A DNA stretch of 41,932 nt from an uncultured Adlercreutzia sp. (GCA_910589165.1 CAJUSP010000019.1:1-41932), one strand, 5' to 3'; shown: positions 32,743 to 41,218, numbered from the stretch's first letter. A program made the numbers and translations. Notes: generated by a model not told the origin, from the letters alone.

Positions 32743-34323
32743 ATGAAGACGCTCGAGGAAGTTTTCGAGACTTGGGAGGCCGTCATCGGCCTGGAGATCC
32801 ATGCTGAGTTGACCACCCTGGAAACCAAGATGTTCTGCGGCTGCAAGCTGGAGTTCGGCGCCGACCCGAACACCCACACCTGCCCGGTGTGCCTGGGGCT
32901 GCCCGGCGCGCTGCCGGTGCCCAACCGCGCCGCCATCGAGTCCATCGTGCTGGCGGGCCTGGCAACCAATTGCGATATCGAGAAGCACTCCATGTTCTAC
33001 CGTAAGAACTACATGTACCCCGATATGGCGAAGAACTTCCAAACCACCCAGGGCCCCATCGCCTTCTGCATGCGCGGGCACCTGGACTTGGACGTCGACG
33101 GCCGCGGGGCCAGCGAGCGCTACCGCCTGGATGCACTCAAGCCCGGCGAGGCCGAGGGCAATATCACGCGCACGGAAGACGGCTACGTGGCCCACGTGGG
33201 CATCACGCGCATCCACATGGAAGAGGACGCGGGCAAGATGATCCACCTGGGCGGCGGCGAGGGGCGTATTGCCGGCGCCACCCAGTCGCTCGTGGACTAC
33301 AACCGCGCCGGCACGCCGCTCATCGAGCTCGTGACCGAGCCAGATTTGCGCACGCCCGAGGAGGCGCGCCTGTTCATGCAGAAGCTGCGCCAGATCTATC
33401 TGGCCATCGGCATTTCCGACTGCTCCATGGAGGAGGGGTCGCTGCGCTGCGACGGCAACGTGTCGCTGCGCCGCCGCGGCTCCACGGGCCTGGGCACGAA
33501 GACCGAGCTCAAGAACATAAACTCCTTCAAGAACCTCCACGACGGCCTGGCCTACGAGATCTGCCGTCAGGCCGAGGTGCTGGAAGAGGGAGGCACCATC
33601 TACCAGGAAACGCGCCACTGGGACCCGTCGGCCAAGCGCACCATTGTCATGCGCGTGAAGGAGACGGCCGACGACTACCGCCTGTTCCCCGAGCCCGACC
33701 TCGCGCCCTACGACCTGTCCGACGAGTTCATCGAGGCCGTGCGCGCCAAGCTGCCCGAGCTGCCCGACCAGAAGGCGGCCCGCTACAGCGCCGACTTCGG
33801 GCTTTCGGCCTACGACGCGCGCCACTTGGTGGACCATCGCGCCACGGCTGACTTCTTCGACGAGTGCATGGCGCTGGCTGCGGCCGAGGCCGACGGGTCC
33901 AAGTTCGCCAAGCCGCTCGCGAACCTCATCATCAACGACGTGACGGCCTACCTGAACGCCCACGAGGGCGAAGCTCTGGCCGATACGCCGCTGACGGCCG
34001 CCCGCGCGCTCTCGCTCGTGAAGCTGCTCACCGCCGACACCATCTCGTCGAAGCAGGCGAAGGAGGTGTTCGCGGCCATCATGGACGAGGACAAGGATCC
34101 CGATGCCATCGTGGAGGCCCGCGGCATGAAGCAGGTGTCCGACACCGGCGCTATCGAGGCCGTGGTGGACGAGGTCATCGCCGCCAACCCCGACGAGGTG
34201 GCCCGCTACCGCGACGGCAACGACAAGCTCATCGGCTTCTTCGTCGGCCAGTGCATGAAAGCCATGCGCGGCCAAGGCAACCCCAAGATCATCAACGAGC
34301 TTCTGGCGAAGAAGCTGGGGTAG
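32743..34323 (+). CDS. gatB: Asp/Glu-tRNA amidotransferase subunit B
   Basis: Kinase/tRNA-binding subunit. 526 residues, slightly longer than average. It opens with the AVIGLEIHAEL segment, CPVCLGLPGALPVPN and YMYPDMAKNFQTTQ, with a C-terminal YqeY-like tail domain ending FVGQCMKAMRGQGNPKIINE. ATG directly follows the gatA TAA. It is convergent with the sigma-factor gene; only four bases separate the stops and no terminator is visible between them. Confidence 0.97.
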   Translation: MKTLEEVFETWEAVIGLEIHAELTTLETKMFCGCKLEFGADPNTHTCPVCLGLPGALPVPNRAAIESIVLAGLATNCDIEKHSMFYRKNYMYPDMAKNFQTTQGPIAFCMRGHLDLDVDGRGASERYRLDALKPGEAEGNITRTEDGYVAHVGITRIHMEEDAGKMIHLGGGEGRIAGATQSLVDYNRAGTPLIELVTEPDLRTPEEARLFMQKLRQIYLAIGISDCSMEEGSLRCDGNVSLRRRGSTGLGTKTELKNINSFKNLHDGLAYEICRQAEVLEEGGTIYQETRHWDPSAKRTIVMRVKETADDYRLFPEPDLAPYDLSDEFIEAVRAKLPELPDQKAARYSADFGLSAYDARHLVDHRATADFFDECMALAAAEADGSKFAKPLANLIINDVTAYLNAHEGEALADTPLTAARALSLVKLLTADTISSKQAKEVFAAIMDEDKDPDAIVEARGMKQVSDTGAIEAVVDEVIAANPDEVARYRDGNDKLIGFFVGQCMKAMRGQGNPKIINELLAKKLG

Positions 34324-34327
34324 GAGA

Positions 34328-35509
34328 TTATGGCTCCGGGTAGAGGGTTACCTTGAGGGGGCCGGTGGTTTCTTTGCCGGTGGTGTCGGCGACGTGGAGG
34401 GTGTAGGTGCCGCTGGGGAGTTCGAAGGCGTAGGACGCGGTGCCTGCGCCTTCTTCTTTTTGGAGCGGCTCGTAGGCGCTTCCGTCGGCAGCGGTGCACC
34501 AGGCGCGGTCGACGGGGGAGGAGCCGGGGCGGATGCGCGCCCAGGTGAGGCCTTCTTCCGTCCAGGTTTCCTCGCAGGTAGGTGGCGCGTAGGCCGGGGC
34601 GGCAGCTGCAGGCGGCTCTGGTTCGTCGGGCAGCTCGGCGGTCGGCGGCGGGGTAAGGGCTGCGGCTATGCCGATGGCTGCGACAGCCAGCACGGCGGCT
34701 GCGGCGGCGAAGCGGTGGGCGTGCTCGCGGAGGGTACCGTTCTCGTGGCGGTTCGAACTGGTGCTGGGGTCGGCAGCCGGGGATGCCGGCGATTCGGCGC
34801 CGGAGCCGGTTGCCGTGTCCGTAGGGGAAGCCGTAGGTGTGGCACCCGAGGGGATCGCCTCACCAAGCCCCGAGGCCTGCGCGCCCTGCGCCGCCACCGC
34901 CGCCGCGGCGATGTCGACGCCGACGGGCATCGCGCCCAGCTTGTGCCGCAGCGTGGCAAGGGCCCGGGCGACGATGCGCTTCACCGTGCGCTCGGACACC
35001 CCCAGCTGGGCTGCCACGTCCTCGTTTCTCATCTCCAGGAAGTAGCGCATGAGCAGCGCCGAGCGCTCCTGGTCGTCCAGCTCCGTGGCCATGGTCTCGC
35101 GCAGGCGGCGGTGCAAGTCGCGCTCGACGGCCGTTTCGGCCGGGTTGGCCGCCTCGCCCGGCGCCCCCGAGGCCACCAGCGTGTCGGCCGCTAAGGTCTC
35201 GTCCTCGGCCAGATCGGTGGCCATGCCGCTCAGGCGCTTCCGCTGCCGCAGGTAGTTGCTGCAAACGTTGCGCGCCGTGGCATTCAGATAGGCCACCACC
35301 GACTGCGGGTCGATGCCGCCTAGGTTGCGCCACGCCACCAGGTAGACCTCCTGCAGCAAATCCTCCGCCTCGGCGAATCCCACCTTGTTCGCAATGGTGA
35401 ACCGCAGGATGGGCGCGGTCTTCTCGTGCAGTACGTCGAAGGCGGCGCTGTCGCCGGCCTGGGCCCGGGACACGAGCCGTGCCAGCTCGTCGTAAGAGGC
35501 GAATTCCAT
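34328..35509 (-). CDS. ECF-type sigma factor fused to a membrane segment and outer domain
   Basis: 393 residues from ATG 35509 (AAGGAG 11 bases upstream); the frame is open to 35668 but the extra part is not sigma-like. Region 2 covers residues about 25-92 (NKVGFAEAEDLLQEVYLVAW), region 4 about 140-192 (LDDQERSALLMRYF, VSERTVKRIVARAL). A Thr/Ser/Pro linker (215-255) leads to one hydrophobic segment at about 267-286 and a Pro-rich outside part with two Cys (312, 338) and a beta-rich end (ELPSGTYTLHVAD). It is likely a membrane-bound sigma factor with a built-in sensor or anti-sigma-like tail, perhaps released by proteolysis. No separate anti-sigma gene is adjacent. Confidence 0.85.
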   Translation of the reverse strand: MEFASYDELARLVSRAQAGDSAAFDVLHEKTAPILRFTIANKVGFAEAEDLLQEVYLVAWRNLGGIDPQSVVAYLNATARNVCSNYLRQRKRLSGMATDLAEDETLAADTLVASGAPGEAANPAETAVERDLHRRLRETMATELDDQERSALLMRYFLEMRNEDVAAQLGVSERTVKRIVARALATLRHKLGAMPVGVDIAAAAVAAQGAQASGLGEAIPSGATPTASPTDTATGSGAESPASPAADPSTSSNRHENGTLREHAHRFAAAAAVLAVAAIGIAAALTPPPTAELPDEPEPPAAAAPAYAPPTCEETWTEEGLTWARIRPGSSPVDRAWCTAADGSAYEPLQKEEGAGTASYAFELPSGTYTLHVADTTGKETTGPLKVTLYPEP

Positions 35510-35903
35510 GAAAAGCCGTGCTCCTTCGTTCGCGCGAGTGGTAAACCGCGCTCCTTTTGCCGAGCGCAGGCGGTGGGGTAGGGCGCTCCCGCCCCTCCGC
35601 TGTAGCGGCCCGTGCTTCTTCAGCTGAGCACAGGTGGTGAGGTAGGCGAGATATGCCCGAAGCAACATAGCATCGCCGCAGGCCCCCGCCCGCCGCCATT
35701 CGGAGAAAGGCCAGGCAAACGCGCCATCGGCGACCCGAAATACCGCTCGCAGATCAACGGAAACAACCTTGGCCCGACGAGGTGTTCACTGCTATCTATT
35801 GTGAATTGTTTAGTTTGGGAAAGGGGTGTAGCATCGGATTTCCTAAGGAAGCTTAAAAGGCGCGGCAGACCTGAGTTTTCCGAGATAGCTTGGGGGAGCA
35901 CGA

Positions 35904-35950
35904 CATGGGAACACGGCGTGGGAAGTCGACATAGAGATTGTGTTCCCATG
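35904..35950. other. 11-bp inverted repeat with 25-base loop
   Basis: CATGGGAACAC (35904-35914) and GTGTTCCCATG (35940-35950) are perfect inverted copies, immediately before the first 30-bp repeat. The role is unknown. Confidence 0.55.
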
Positions 35951-35955
35951 CTGTC

Positions 35956-36138
35956 TGGTCAAGAAACGGCTCTCGTCTGATGTTTCTGCAATCGAGAACG
36001 CTATTTTGGTCAAGAAACCTTCGTCGTCTGAAGTTGAAGAGGCGGCCGAGCGCTAAAAGCCCTGCAAAAGTATCTGTAAACATCATTTCACCGTGAAAGC
36101 CACCTACAAAACATCAGACGAGGCGCGTTTTGTGACCA
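35956..36138. repeat. Repeat family A: three 30-bp copies
   Basis: Copies at 35956-35985 and 36007-36036 (plus) and 36109-36138 (minus). Copies 1 and 3 agree at 25 of 30 bases, with both ends fixed (TGGTCA at one end, CTCGTCTGATGTTT at the other). Copy 2 is more worn. The first two are 51 bases apart. Confidence 0.75.
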
Positions 36139-36277
36139 AAGTAACTTCCGTGAGTCAAGGTTGGGACGTGGTAGTGATTCACGGGCCTCGACTCGCGCTC
36201 GCGGATCGCCGATTGTGGGTCGAGTAACAGGCGAGCGAGTGTCCTGTCGCTGCTTTTCGCTGGTTCGATATGCTGGT

Positions 36278-36524
36278 TGTCCGCAAAATCACGGTTCTGC
36301 TTAATACGTGCAGGGCAAGGGGTTCGGTTGTCCCGGAAAGTGCGGTTCTGCTTAATGAGGGTAAGCGCTGAATAAGCAGAACCGACAATTCGCGGACAGT
36401 TACGTTCCGCTGCGGGGGTATTTGCAGCTGACCGTGCTGCGCGCATTAAGCAGAGTCGTGATTCCGGGGACAAATGAACTACTGACGGGCACTCTGAATA
36501 AGCAGAACCGTATTTTTGAGGACA
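36278..36524. repeat. Repeat family B: five 28-bp copies in both orientations
   Basis: Copies at 36278-36305 and 36329-36356 (plus) and 36371-36398, 36445-36472 and 36497-36524 (minus). Each runs from TGTCC to a near-constant CGGTTCTGCTTAAT, with a variable middle. Copies 2 and 3 face each other and could fold into a long hairpin. Step sizes are 51, 42, 74 and 52 bases. Together with family A they fill a gene-free region between the sigma-factor gene and the surface-protein gene; the remainder of 35510-36709 shows no supported gene. Confidence 0.85.
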
Positions 36525-36709
36525 TCAGAAAAATTTTGGCCCGAAGGGTGACCTCATGCTATCTAGTCCGATGTGGCGATTACTGTCTTTGGGGAAAGGC
36601 AGGGTTGCCGAAGGGTTGAGCCGCGTGAAGTCAGTCAGATGATTCGGCGTGCTTTTGCCCAAAGAGAGAACTATGAGAACATACGCCCGAGAGAAGGAGT
36701 ACCAAACCT

Positions 36710-39700
36710 ATGATCTCGCGGAGAAGGAATATGCCCCGGGGCATATATAGTCGCATGGCCGAAAAACGCACGGGGGGGGGGCGGTCTCTGCCTCCGGTAG
36801 CTGCTTGGAAAGCGTCCGGCCAAACGCTCGGACGACTCTTTCTTGTATTCGTGCTCGTTCTTGCAACAGCGTTCCCCCTATCGGTTGTCGAGAGCTTCAC
36901 GACTTCTATCATGGTGGAGGACGCGTCCGAGGCTTATGCGGCGGTGGGAACGAGCAATTACGAAGACATCTTTCATTGTGAACAGAAAAGTGGGACGCCA
37001 GGAAAGATCGTCGGAGGTACCTTAACTTACGGATCATCATCCGAGAGTGCGACATCTGGTTTGCCGTATGCATATGTTTCGATCAATGGGGCCAGCGTAT
37101 GGGAGTCGAGCGCCTTCTTCTTCACCAACGAGAAGCTGCCTCTAACGTTCGATTGGGAGATTTCTTTCTCTGCTACTCAGTCAGCGCTGAACTATGAAGT
37201 GGGAAAACATAAAACGATATTATCAACAATTCAAGTAGGATTAAGTTCGGAGCAGGGTGCAGCCAAACTCAAAGGTCCTTTTATCGCGCAAGTCTTCCAG
37301 AGGGATGGCGATGACGTATCCAACGTTTTAAGAACAACCACAATGCTTAATGGATTTCATGAGGGTATTCTTGCGGAATCAAACATCGCTCGTCCTTCTG
37401 GCCCTCCTTTCACTTATGAATCTAGCTTCAAATACAAGTATTCGACTGATACGCTGACCTATACGTCTAACGGAAAATCTACTTCAATTTCTCAAGCAAG
37501 AAGCAAGCTTGGTTCATCGTCGGCCTATCTGTGCTTTGGTGGACGCCTGCAATGGCAGAATGCCTCGCAGCCTGCTGTCGACAAGCATCCTAACGGCGTG
37601 TATGGAACCATAACATTTAACTCTATTAAGTTGCCTCATCTTGATCCGGCAATTGAGTCGATCAGTCTCTCGGATGCTACGACCGGAAAGCCTATCAGTG
37701 CTAACAGCAACGTAGCACCGGGTACGAGAATAAAGGTTGAAGTAAAGGTGTGGAACAAAAATGCGAGTGCAGGTAGCGAATCGTTTAGCATGCACTTCTT
37801 ACCTTCGACAGCTCTGACGAAGAATTTCACACCGGATTCCTCAAAAAGCGCTGATGTGAATGGGCAGTCCTCGGGTAAGCCTATTACTGTTTCCGGCGGA
37901 ATTCCGATCACATTAACTGGTCGAACGCCAGTAACGATTTCATACGAGGGCACTGTGGGTGCTAATACACGCATAGACACCATAATTGGAGCCGATCTCA
38001 AGGAGGATATATTCGGGGACATTGTGTCCGACTCAGCCAAGGCGCTTGATGCTCAGACCTTGGTTCAAGGGCCTGGTACTGGGTTGACGCCGGGGACGGG
38101 GTATCACTTCACTCGATTGCCGGCCGCTAACGCTAACGGCTGGAACAACTCGCCGGTGACGGTGTCGTTCTTTGCGGGGGATTACGATCGGTTCTCCATC
38201 TCGCCTCAGGCTGGGGGCGCGGCGGTTTCTACGCTTTCGGGCACTTCTTCGTGGACGGAATCCGACGACGTCGATAGCCTTGCTGTTCGCTATCAGGCTT
38301 CTAAATCATCGACGGGGCTTGCCTCTACCACGGCTGATGATGTGATACGTATTGATACGACGGAGCCGACGCTTTCATTGAATCGAGCGACCAAGACACT
38401 GACGGTGGACGACAGTGCGTCTGCTCGGGCGGTGGGGGTTTCTTCGGGGGTTTGGAAGTTGTACGCGACCGATGCTTCTGGGACGCCTGCTTCTACCGTC
38501 AATACGTTCACGCTGACCGATGGCAAGGGGGCGGTTACTCAAACCGTGCCTAACGTGGCCGAGGGGTACTACGTGGCTGAGGATGCGGCGGGGAACCGGA
38601 GTGCGGTATTCCAGGTGAAGGACTCGTCGGCTCCTACGGCGGGACGGCCCGAGGGGTCGGGGCTGCCTGAACCGGAGCCGCCTTCCGAGACCACCGATGG
38701 CGAGGGGCTCAAGCATGCCGTCTACGAGGAAACCATCACGCGGGTGGTCGACGCGGACAACCCGGCTTTCGGCGGTTCGCTCGACTTGGACGACGCGAAA
38801 GCACTGGCGGCCGATCGCTGGACGTTCGCCTCGGCGGAGGGAGACCCGCTCGCAGGCGTGACCGAGCTTCTGGACGCAGCGGGAGCGAGCCCGATTGCCT
38901 CGCTGCCGACGAATACGCCCGGGGAGTGTCTCATTCGCACCGTGGCGACCGACGCCGATGGCAACACGGCGACGGCGAACATCCATTACCGGTTCGTGGC
39001 ACCGCAGATTCCCACGCTCACGCCGCAGGGGCCGAAAGACCCGGACGACCCCGATTCGCCCAAGGTGCCCACAGGAGACCCGGTGAAACCGCCCGTGCCC
39101 CCGACGTTGGCGCCCGATGGCACGCAGTCGGGCGAGCTGAACGTGCAGGTGCAGGAGCGGGTGCGCGAAGGGTCGCTGCCGGTGGCCGGCGCGGCCTCGG
39201 TGCTGACGGAGCACTTCGCCCTGGGCTCGGCGGCGGGCGATGAGCCGACGGTGACCGTGGACGGGGCGACCGATGCCGCGGGCAACCCGGTGGATGCCAT
39301 CGACTTGGCGGTGCCGGCGACCTACCGTATTGAATACACGCTCACGGACGCTGCGGGCAACACTACCAAGGTGCACCTCACCTACGTTCTGCAGGAGAGC
39401 GTCACGCCGCCGGATCCCCCGGGGCCTGTCGATCCTGTCGATCCGAACCCGCCTGTCGATCCGAACCCGCCTGTCGATCCGAACCCGCCTGTCGATCCGA
39501 ACCCGCCCGTGGACCCGACGCCCGACCAGCCGAAGCCGGACGACCCAAAGCCCGAGCAGCCCGTCGACCCGAAGCCACCTGCGCCTTCCACGCCCGACAC
39601 GCCGAAGCCAGTGCCCACCCCGCCGACGGTGACCGTGGTGCCCGACGGCGGCGGCGCGCCTACGGTGCTGAAGCCGGCGCCCTCCACGGTGACGCCCGGC

Positions 39701-40579
39701 GACGGACTCACTCACGTGACCGTGAGCGACGAGCTCGTGGTGGCGGTGCGCGATGCGCGCATGGGCCCCGACGACTTCGCCGCGCTGTTCGCCAAGCGCT
39801 ACCAGGTGGTCTCGGCCCAGCCCGACGGCAAGCTGACCGCTGGCGACGTGGCCATCTACGACGAGTCCGGGAAGTCCATCGGCGAGGTGGACCGCTCCCA
39901 TGAGGGCCGCTACGTGGTGGAGCAGGTGTTCACCGACTCGGCCGGCAACACCACGACCGTGCGCCTGACCTATATCGTGCGCGAGGAGTCGGCCGTGGGC
40001 ACGCTGACCGGCGGCACGGGCGGCGCCGGCGCCGATGCGGACGCGTCGAAGGGTGCGGCTTCCACCAAGGTGTCCACCACGGCGCTGCCGCAGACCGGGC
40101 CCTTCGGCACGCTCTGCCCGCTGCACCCGCTGTTCGTGGCCCTGGCGGCCGTCGCGGCGCTGTACACGGCCGCGCGCCTGCGCCAGGAGGCGGCCTCGCG
40201 CGGCAAGCTGAAGTCCCGCGCCGAGTGGGTGCGCGAGCAAGTGCTGGAAGGCGATGCGGCCGAGGTGGCCGTGGCCCGCGCCATTTGGGGCGACCCGGAG
40301 CCCTTCGCGCCGGAGGCCCGCTGGCGCGCCGACGACGCATCCGGTGCCCGACGCCTGCGACTCGGCGTGCTCGACGGCGCGGTGCTCGCCCTGGTGGCCG
40401 CCACGGCCCTCGTCATCGCGCTTTCGCCCCAGTGCGCCTACGACGGTCCGCTCGCGTTGCTCGTCTGCGGCCTGTGCCTTCTGTGCGCGGCGATGATCCA
40501 GCTGTCCCTCGGCAGCACCGCTCGCACCCGCCGTCGCTGCTGGCTCGTGGAATGGGCCCGCGAGGTCGAACTGCTGTAG
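36710..40579 (+). CDS. Large surface protein, lectin-like head, Ig-like repeats, internal LPQTG
   Basis: 1289 residues if ATG 36710 is used; ATG 36731 (GGAG seven bases upstream) is equally good. A G10 run at codons 21-25 precedes the signal peptide (hydrophobic LFLVFVLVLATAFPLSVV, cleavage after about AYA, residue 76). Residues about 80-315 resemble an L-type-lectin-like domain. Three Ig/cadherin-like repeats follow, each ending like DAAGNTTKVHLTY (about 660-770, 810-905, 1000-1095), joined by Pro-rich linkers including four VDPNPP units. LPQTG is at 1126-1130, but 159 residues follow with about three more membrane segments, unlike normal sortase substrates. The DNA of the first 1.1 kb is clearly AT-richer than the remainder, suggesting mosaic origin. 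Likely adhesin. Confidence 0.9.
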   Translation: MISRRRNMPRGIYSRMAEKRTGGGRSLPPVAAWKASGQTLGRLFLVFVLVLATAFPLSVVESFTTSIMVEDASEAYAAVGTSNYEDIFHCEQKSGTPGKIVGGTLTYGSSSESATSGLPYAYVSINGASVWESSAFFFTNEKLPLTFDWEISFSATQSALNYEVGKHKTILSTIQVGLSSEQGAAKLKGPFIAQVFQRDGDDVSNVLRTTTMLNGFHEGILAESNIARPSGPPFTYESSFKYKYSTDTLTYTSNGKSTSISQARSKLGSSSAYLCFGGRLQWQNASQPAVDKHPNGVYGTITFNSIKLPHLDPAIESISLSDATTGKPISANSNVAPGTRIKVEVKVWNKNASAGSESFSMHFLPSTALTKNFTPDSSKSADVNGQSSGKPITVSGGIPITLTGRTPVTISYEGTVGANTRIDTIIGADLKEDIFGDIVSDSAKALDAQTLVQGPGTGLTPGTGYHFTRLPAANANGWNNSPVTVSFFAGDYDRFSISPQAGGAAVSTLSGTSSWTESDDVDSLAVRYQASKSSTGLASTTADDVIRIDTTEPTLSLNRATKTLTVDDSASARAVGVSSGVWKLYATDASGTPASTVNTFTLTDGKGAVTQTVPNVAEGYYVAEDAAGNRSAVFQVKDSSAPTAGRPEGSGLPEPEPPSETTDGEGLKHAVYEETITRVVDADNPAFGGSLDLDDAKALAADRWTFASAEGDPLAGVTELLDAAGASPIASLPTNTPGECLIRTVATDADGNTATANIHYRFVAPQIPTLTPQGPKDPDDPDSPKVPTGDPVKPPVPPTLAPDGTQSGELNVQVQERVREGSLPVAGAASVLTEHFALGSAAGDEPTVTVDGATDAAGNPVDAIDLAVPATYRIEYTLTDAAGNTTKVHLTYVLQESVTPPDPPGPVDPVDPNPPVDPNPPVDPNPPVDPNPPVDPTPDQPKPDDPKPEQPVDPKPPAPSTPDTPKPVPTPPTVTVVPDGGGAPTVLKPAPSTVTPGDGLTHVTVSDELVVAVRDARMGPDDFAALFAKRYQVVSAQPDGKLTAGDVAIYDESGKSIGEVDRSHEGRYVVEQVFTDSAGNTTTVRLTYIVREESAVGTLTGGTGGAGADADASKGAASTKVSTTALPQTGPFGTLCPLHPLFVALAAVAALYTAARLRQEAASRGKLKSRAEWVREQVLEGDAAEVAVARAIWGDPEPFAPEARWRADDASGARRLRLGVLDGAVLALVAATALVIALSPQCAYDGPLALLVCGLCLLCAAMIQLSLGSTARTRRRCWLVEWAREVELL
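36729..36746. other. 18-bp perfect palindrome at the start of the surface-protein gene
   Basis: ATATGCCCCGGGGCATAT contains the ATG at 36731 and lies between the two possible start codons. On the mRNA it would form a GC-rich hairpin that could mask a start; on DNA it could be an operator. Confidence 0.6.
36772..36781. repeat. 10-base G homopolymer inside the coding start
   Basis: Ten G covering the end of the Thr21 codon and Gly22-24 of the surface protein. Gain or loss of one or two bases moves the signal peptide and all later domains out of frame. At the present length the frame is open. Confidence 0.9.
39437..39508 (+). repeat. Four 18-bp tandem repeats (VDPNPP units)
   Basis: Four consecutive units of GTCGATCCGAACCCGCCT, the last with one change, coding for a Pro-rich stalk. 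The unit length is a multiple of three, so copy-number change keeps the frame and only alters stalk length. Confidence 0.9.
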
Positions 40580-40605
40580 CGCCCTGCCGATTGCCGCCAA
40601 GCCAA

Positions 40606-40640
40606 GGAGCCCCTTCCGCCCGAAGCGCAGAAGGGGCTCC
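40606..40640 (+). terminator. Hairpin after the surface-protein gene
   Basis: GGAGCCCCTTC / GAAGGGGCTCC, 11 bp, loop 13 bases, 27 bases after the stop. There is no T tract, so it may be Rho-assisted or serve in mRNA stability. Confidence 0.55.
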
Positions 40641-40701
40641 GCTGCATGTGACGCCCTCGTTACAGCGGCGGGGGAGGGCGACCGCTCGCGGCGGGGCGTG
40701 G

Positions 40702-40707
40702 TAGAAT
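40702..40707 (+). promoter_or_regulatory. Probable -10 box of the small membrane protein gene
   Basis: TAGAAT, 43 bases before ATG 40750, with no clear -35 box. Confidence 0.4.
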
Positions 40708-40749
40708 GCCATCCCAAAGCAACAAGGTCAACTTTTGGAGGCAAATCCC

Positions 40750-41058
40750 ATGGGCATTTTCAAGGACGAGAACGGGCGCAGCTACGGCGACTGGAGCCAT
40801 CGCGGCCAGGGGCGCACCCGCGAGAACGCGAACGACATCGTGACCGACGGCGACGAGAAGAAGTGGTACGACCAGACGTTCTGGATCATCTTCTTCCTCG
40901 TAGTGCTGTGGCCGGTGGGACTCGTGCTCATGTGGCGCAGCGCCTGCACGTGGCACGTGGCGGTGAAGGTGGTGGTCACCATCGTGCTCATCGGCGTCGT
41001 CATTCTGTCCTACCAGATGAGCCAAGCCGTGCTGGCCGCCCAGGGCACGCTGAGCTAG
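40750..41058 (+). CDS. Small membrane protein with two membrane segments
   Basis: 102 residues from ATG 40750 (GGAGG eight bases upstream; the ATG at 40735 precedes this site and is rejected). A hydrophilic N-terminus (MGIFKDENGRSYGDW) is followed by WIIFFLVVLWPVGLVLMW and VAVKVVVTIVLIGVVILSY as membrane segments. The sequence is of a kind common in Coriobacteriia, without a named function. It is flanked by terminators on both sides, so it is monocistronic. Confidence 0.85.
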   Translation: MGIFKDENGRSYGDWSHRGQGRTRENANDIVTDGDEKKWYDQTFWIIFFLVVLWPVGLVLMWRSACTWHVAVKVVVTIVLIGVVILSYQMSQAVLAAQGTLS

Positions 41059-41088
41059 CCCCGGCGCGCCGCCCTTTTCAGGCCGCAC

Positions 41089-41121
41089 CCGCCCGCCATC
41101 GGATTGCGCGATGGCGGGCGG
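41089..41121 (+). terminator. Intrinsic terminator after the small membrane protein gene
   Basis: CCGCCCGCCATC / GATGGCGGGCGG, perfect 12-bp stem, 9-base loop, followed by TTCTGTTT. Confidence 0.85.
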
Positions 41122-41193
41122 TTCTGTTTCCGTATGTCGTTTTCCCTTGCCCTGAGCGGGCGTTTCTGGTTTCATACTGCACCGTGACAAAAA

Positions 41194-41218
41194 CGGTTCG
41201 CGGCAAGGCGGCGAACCG
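41194..41218 (+). promoter_or_regulatory. Hairpin in the leader of the ligase gene
   Basis: CGGTTCGC / GCGAACCG with a 9-base loop, followed by a second GC-rich fold up to about 41243, 50 bases before the ATG. It may regulate the ligase gene or be a chance effect of high GC. I cannot match it to a known riboswitch. Confidence 0.35.

Noticed and set aside
31249..34275. 1008-codon minus-strand open frame opposite gatA/gatB
   Set aside because: Antisense shadow of two well-identified genes; low-complexity His/Gly/Leu-rich translation.
35612..35980. Open frames on both strands in the gene-free region after the sigma-factor gene
   Set aside because: No ribosome-binding sites and no family features; they run into inverted repeats.
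36114..36473. Open frame across repeat family B
   Set aside because: The translation consists of repeat-derived segments; no coding signal apart from lack of stops.
36278..36524. CRISPR array
   Set aside because: Repeats are in both orientations, with unequal gaps (42-74 base steps), degenerate centres and no cas genes.
38375..40744. 789-codon minus-strand open frame opposite the surface protein
   Set aside because: Arg/Gly/His-rich shadow. The plus frame has signal peptide, repeats and LPQTG.
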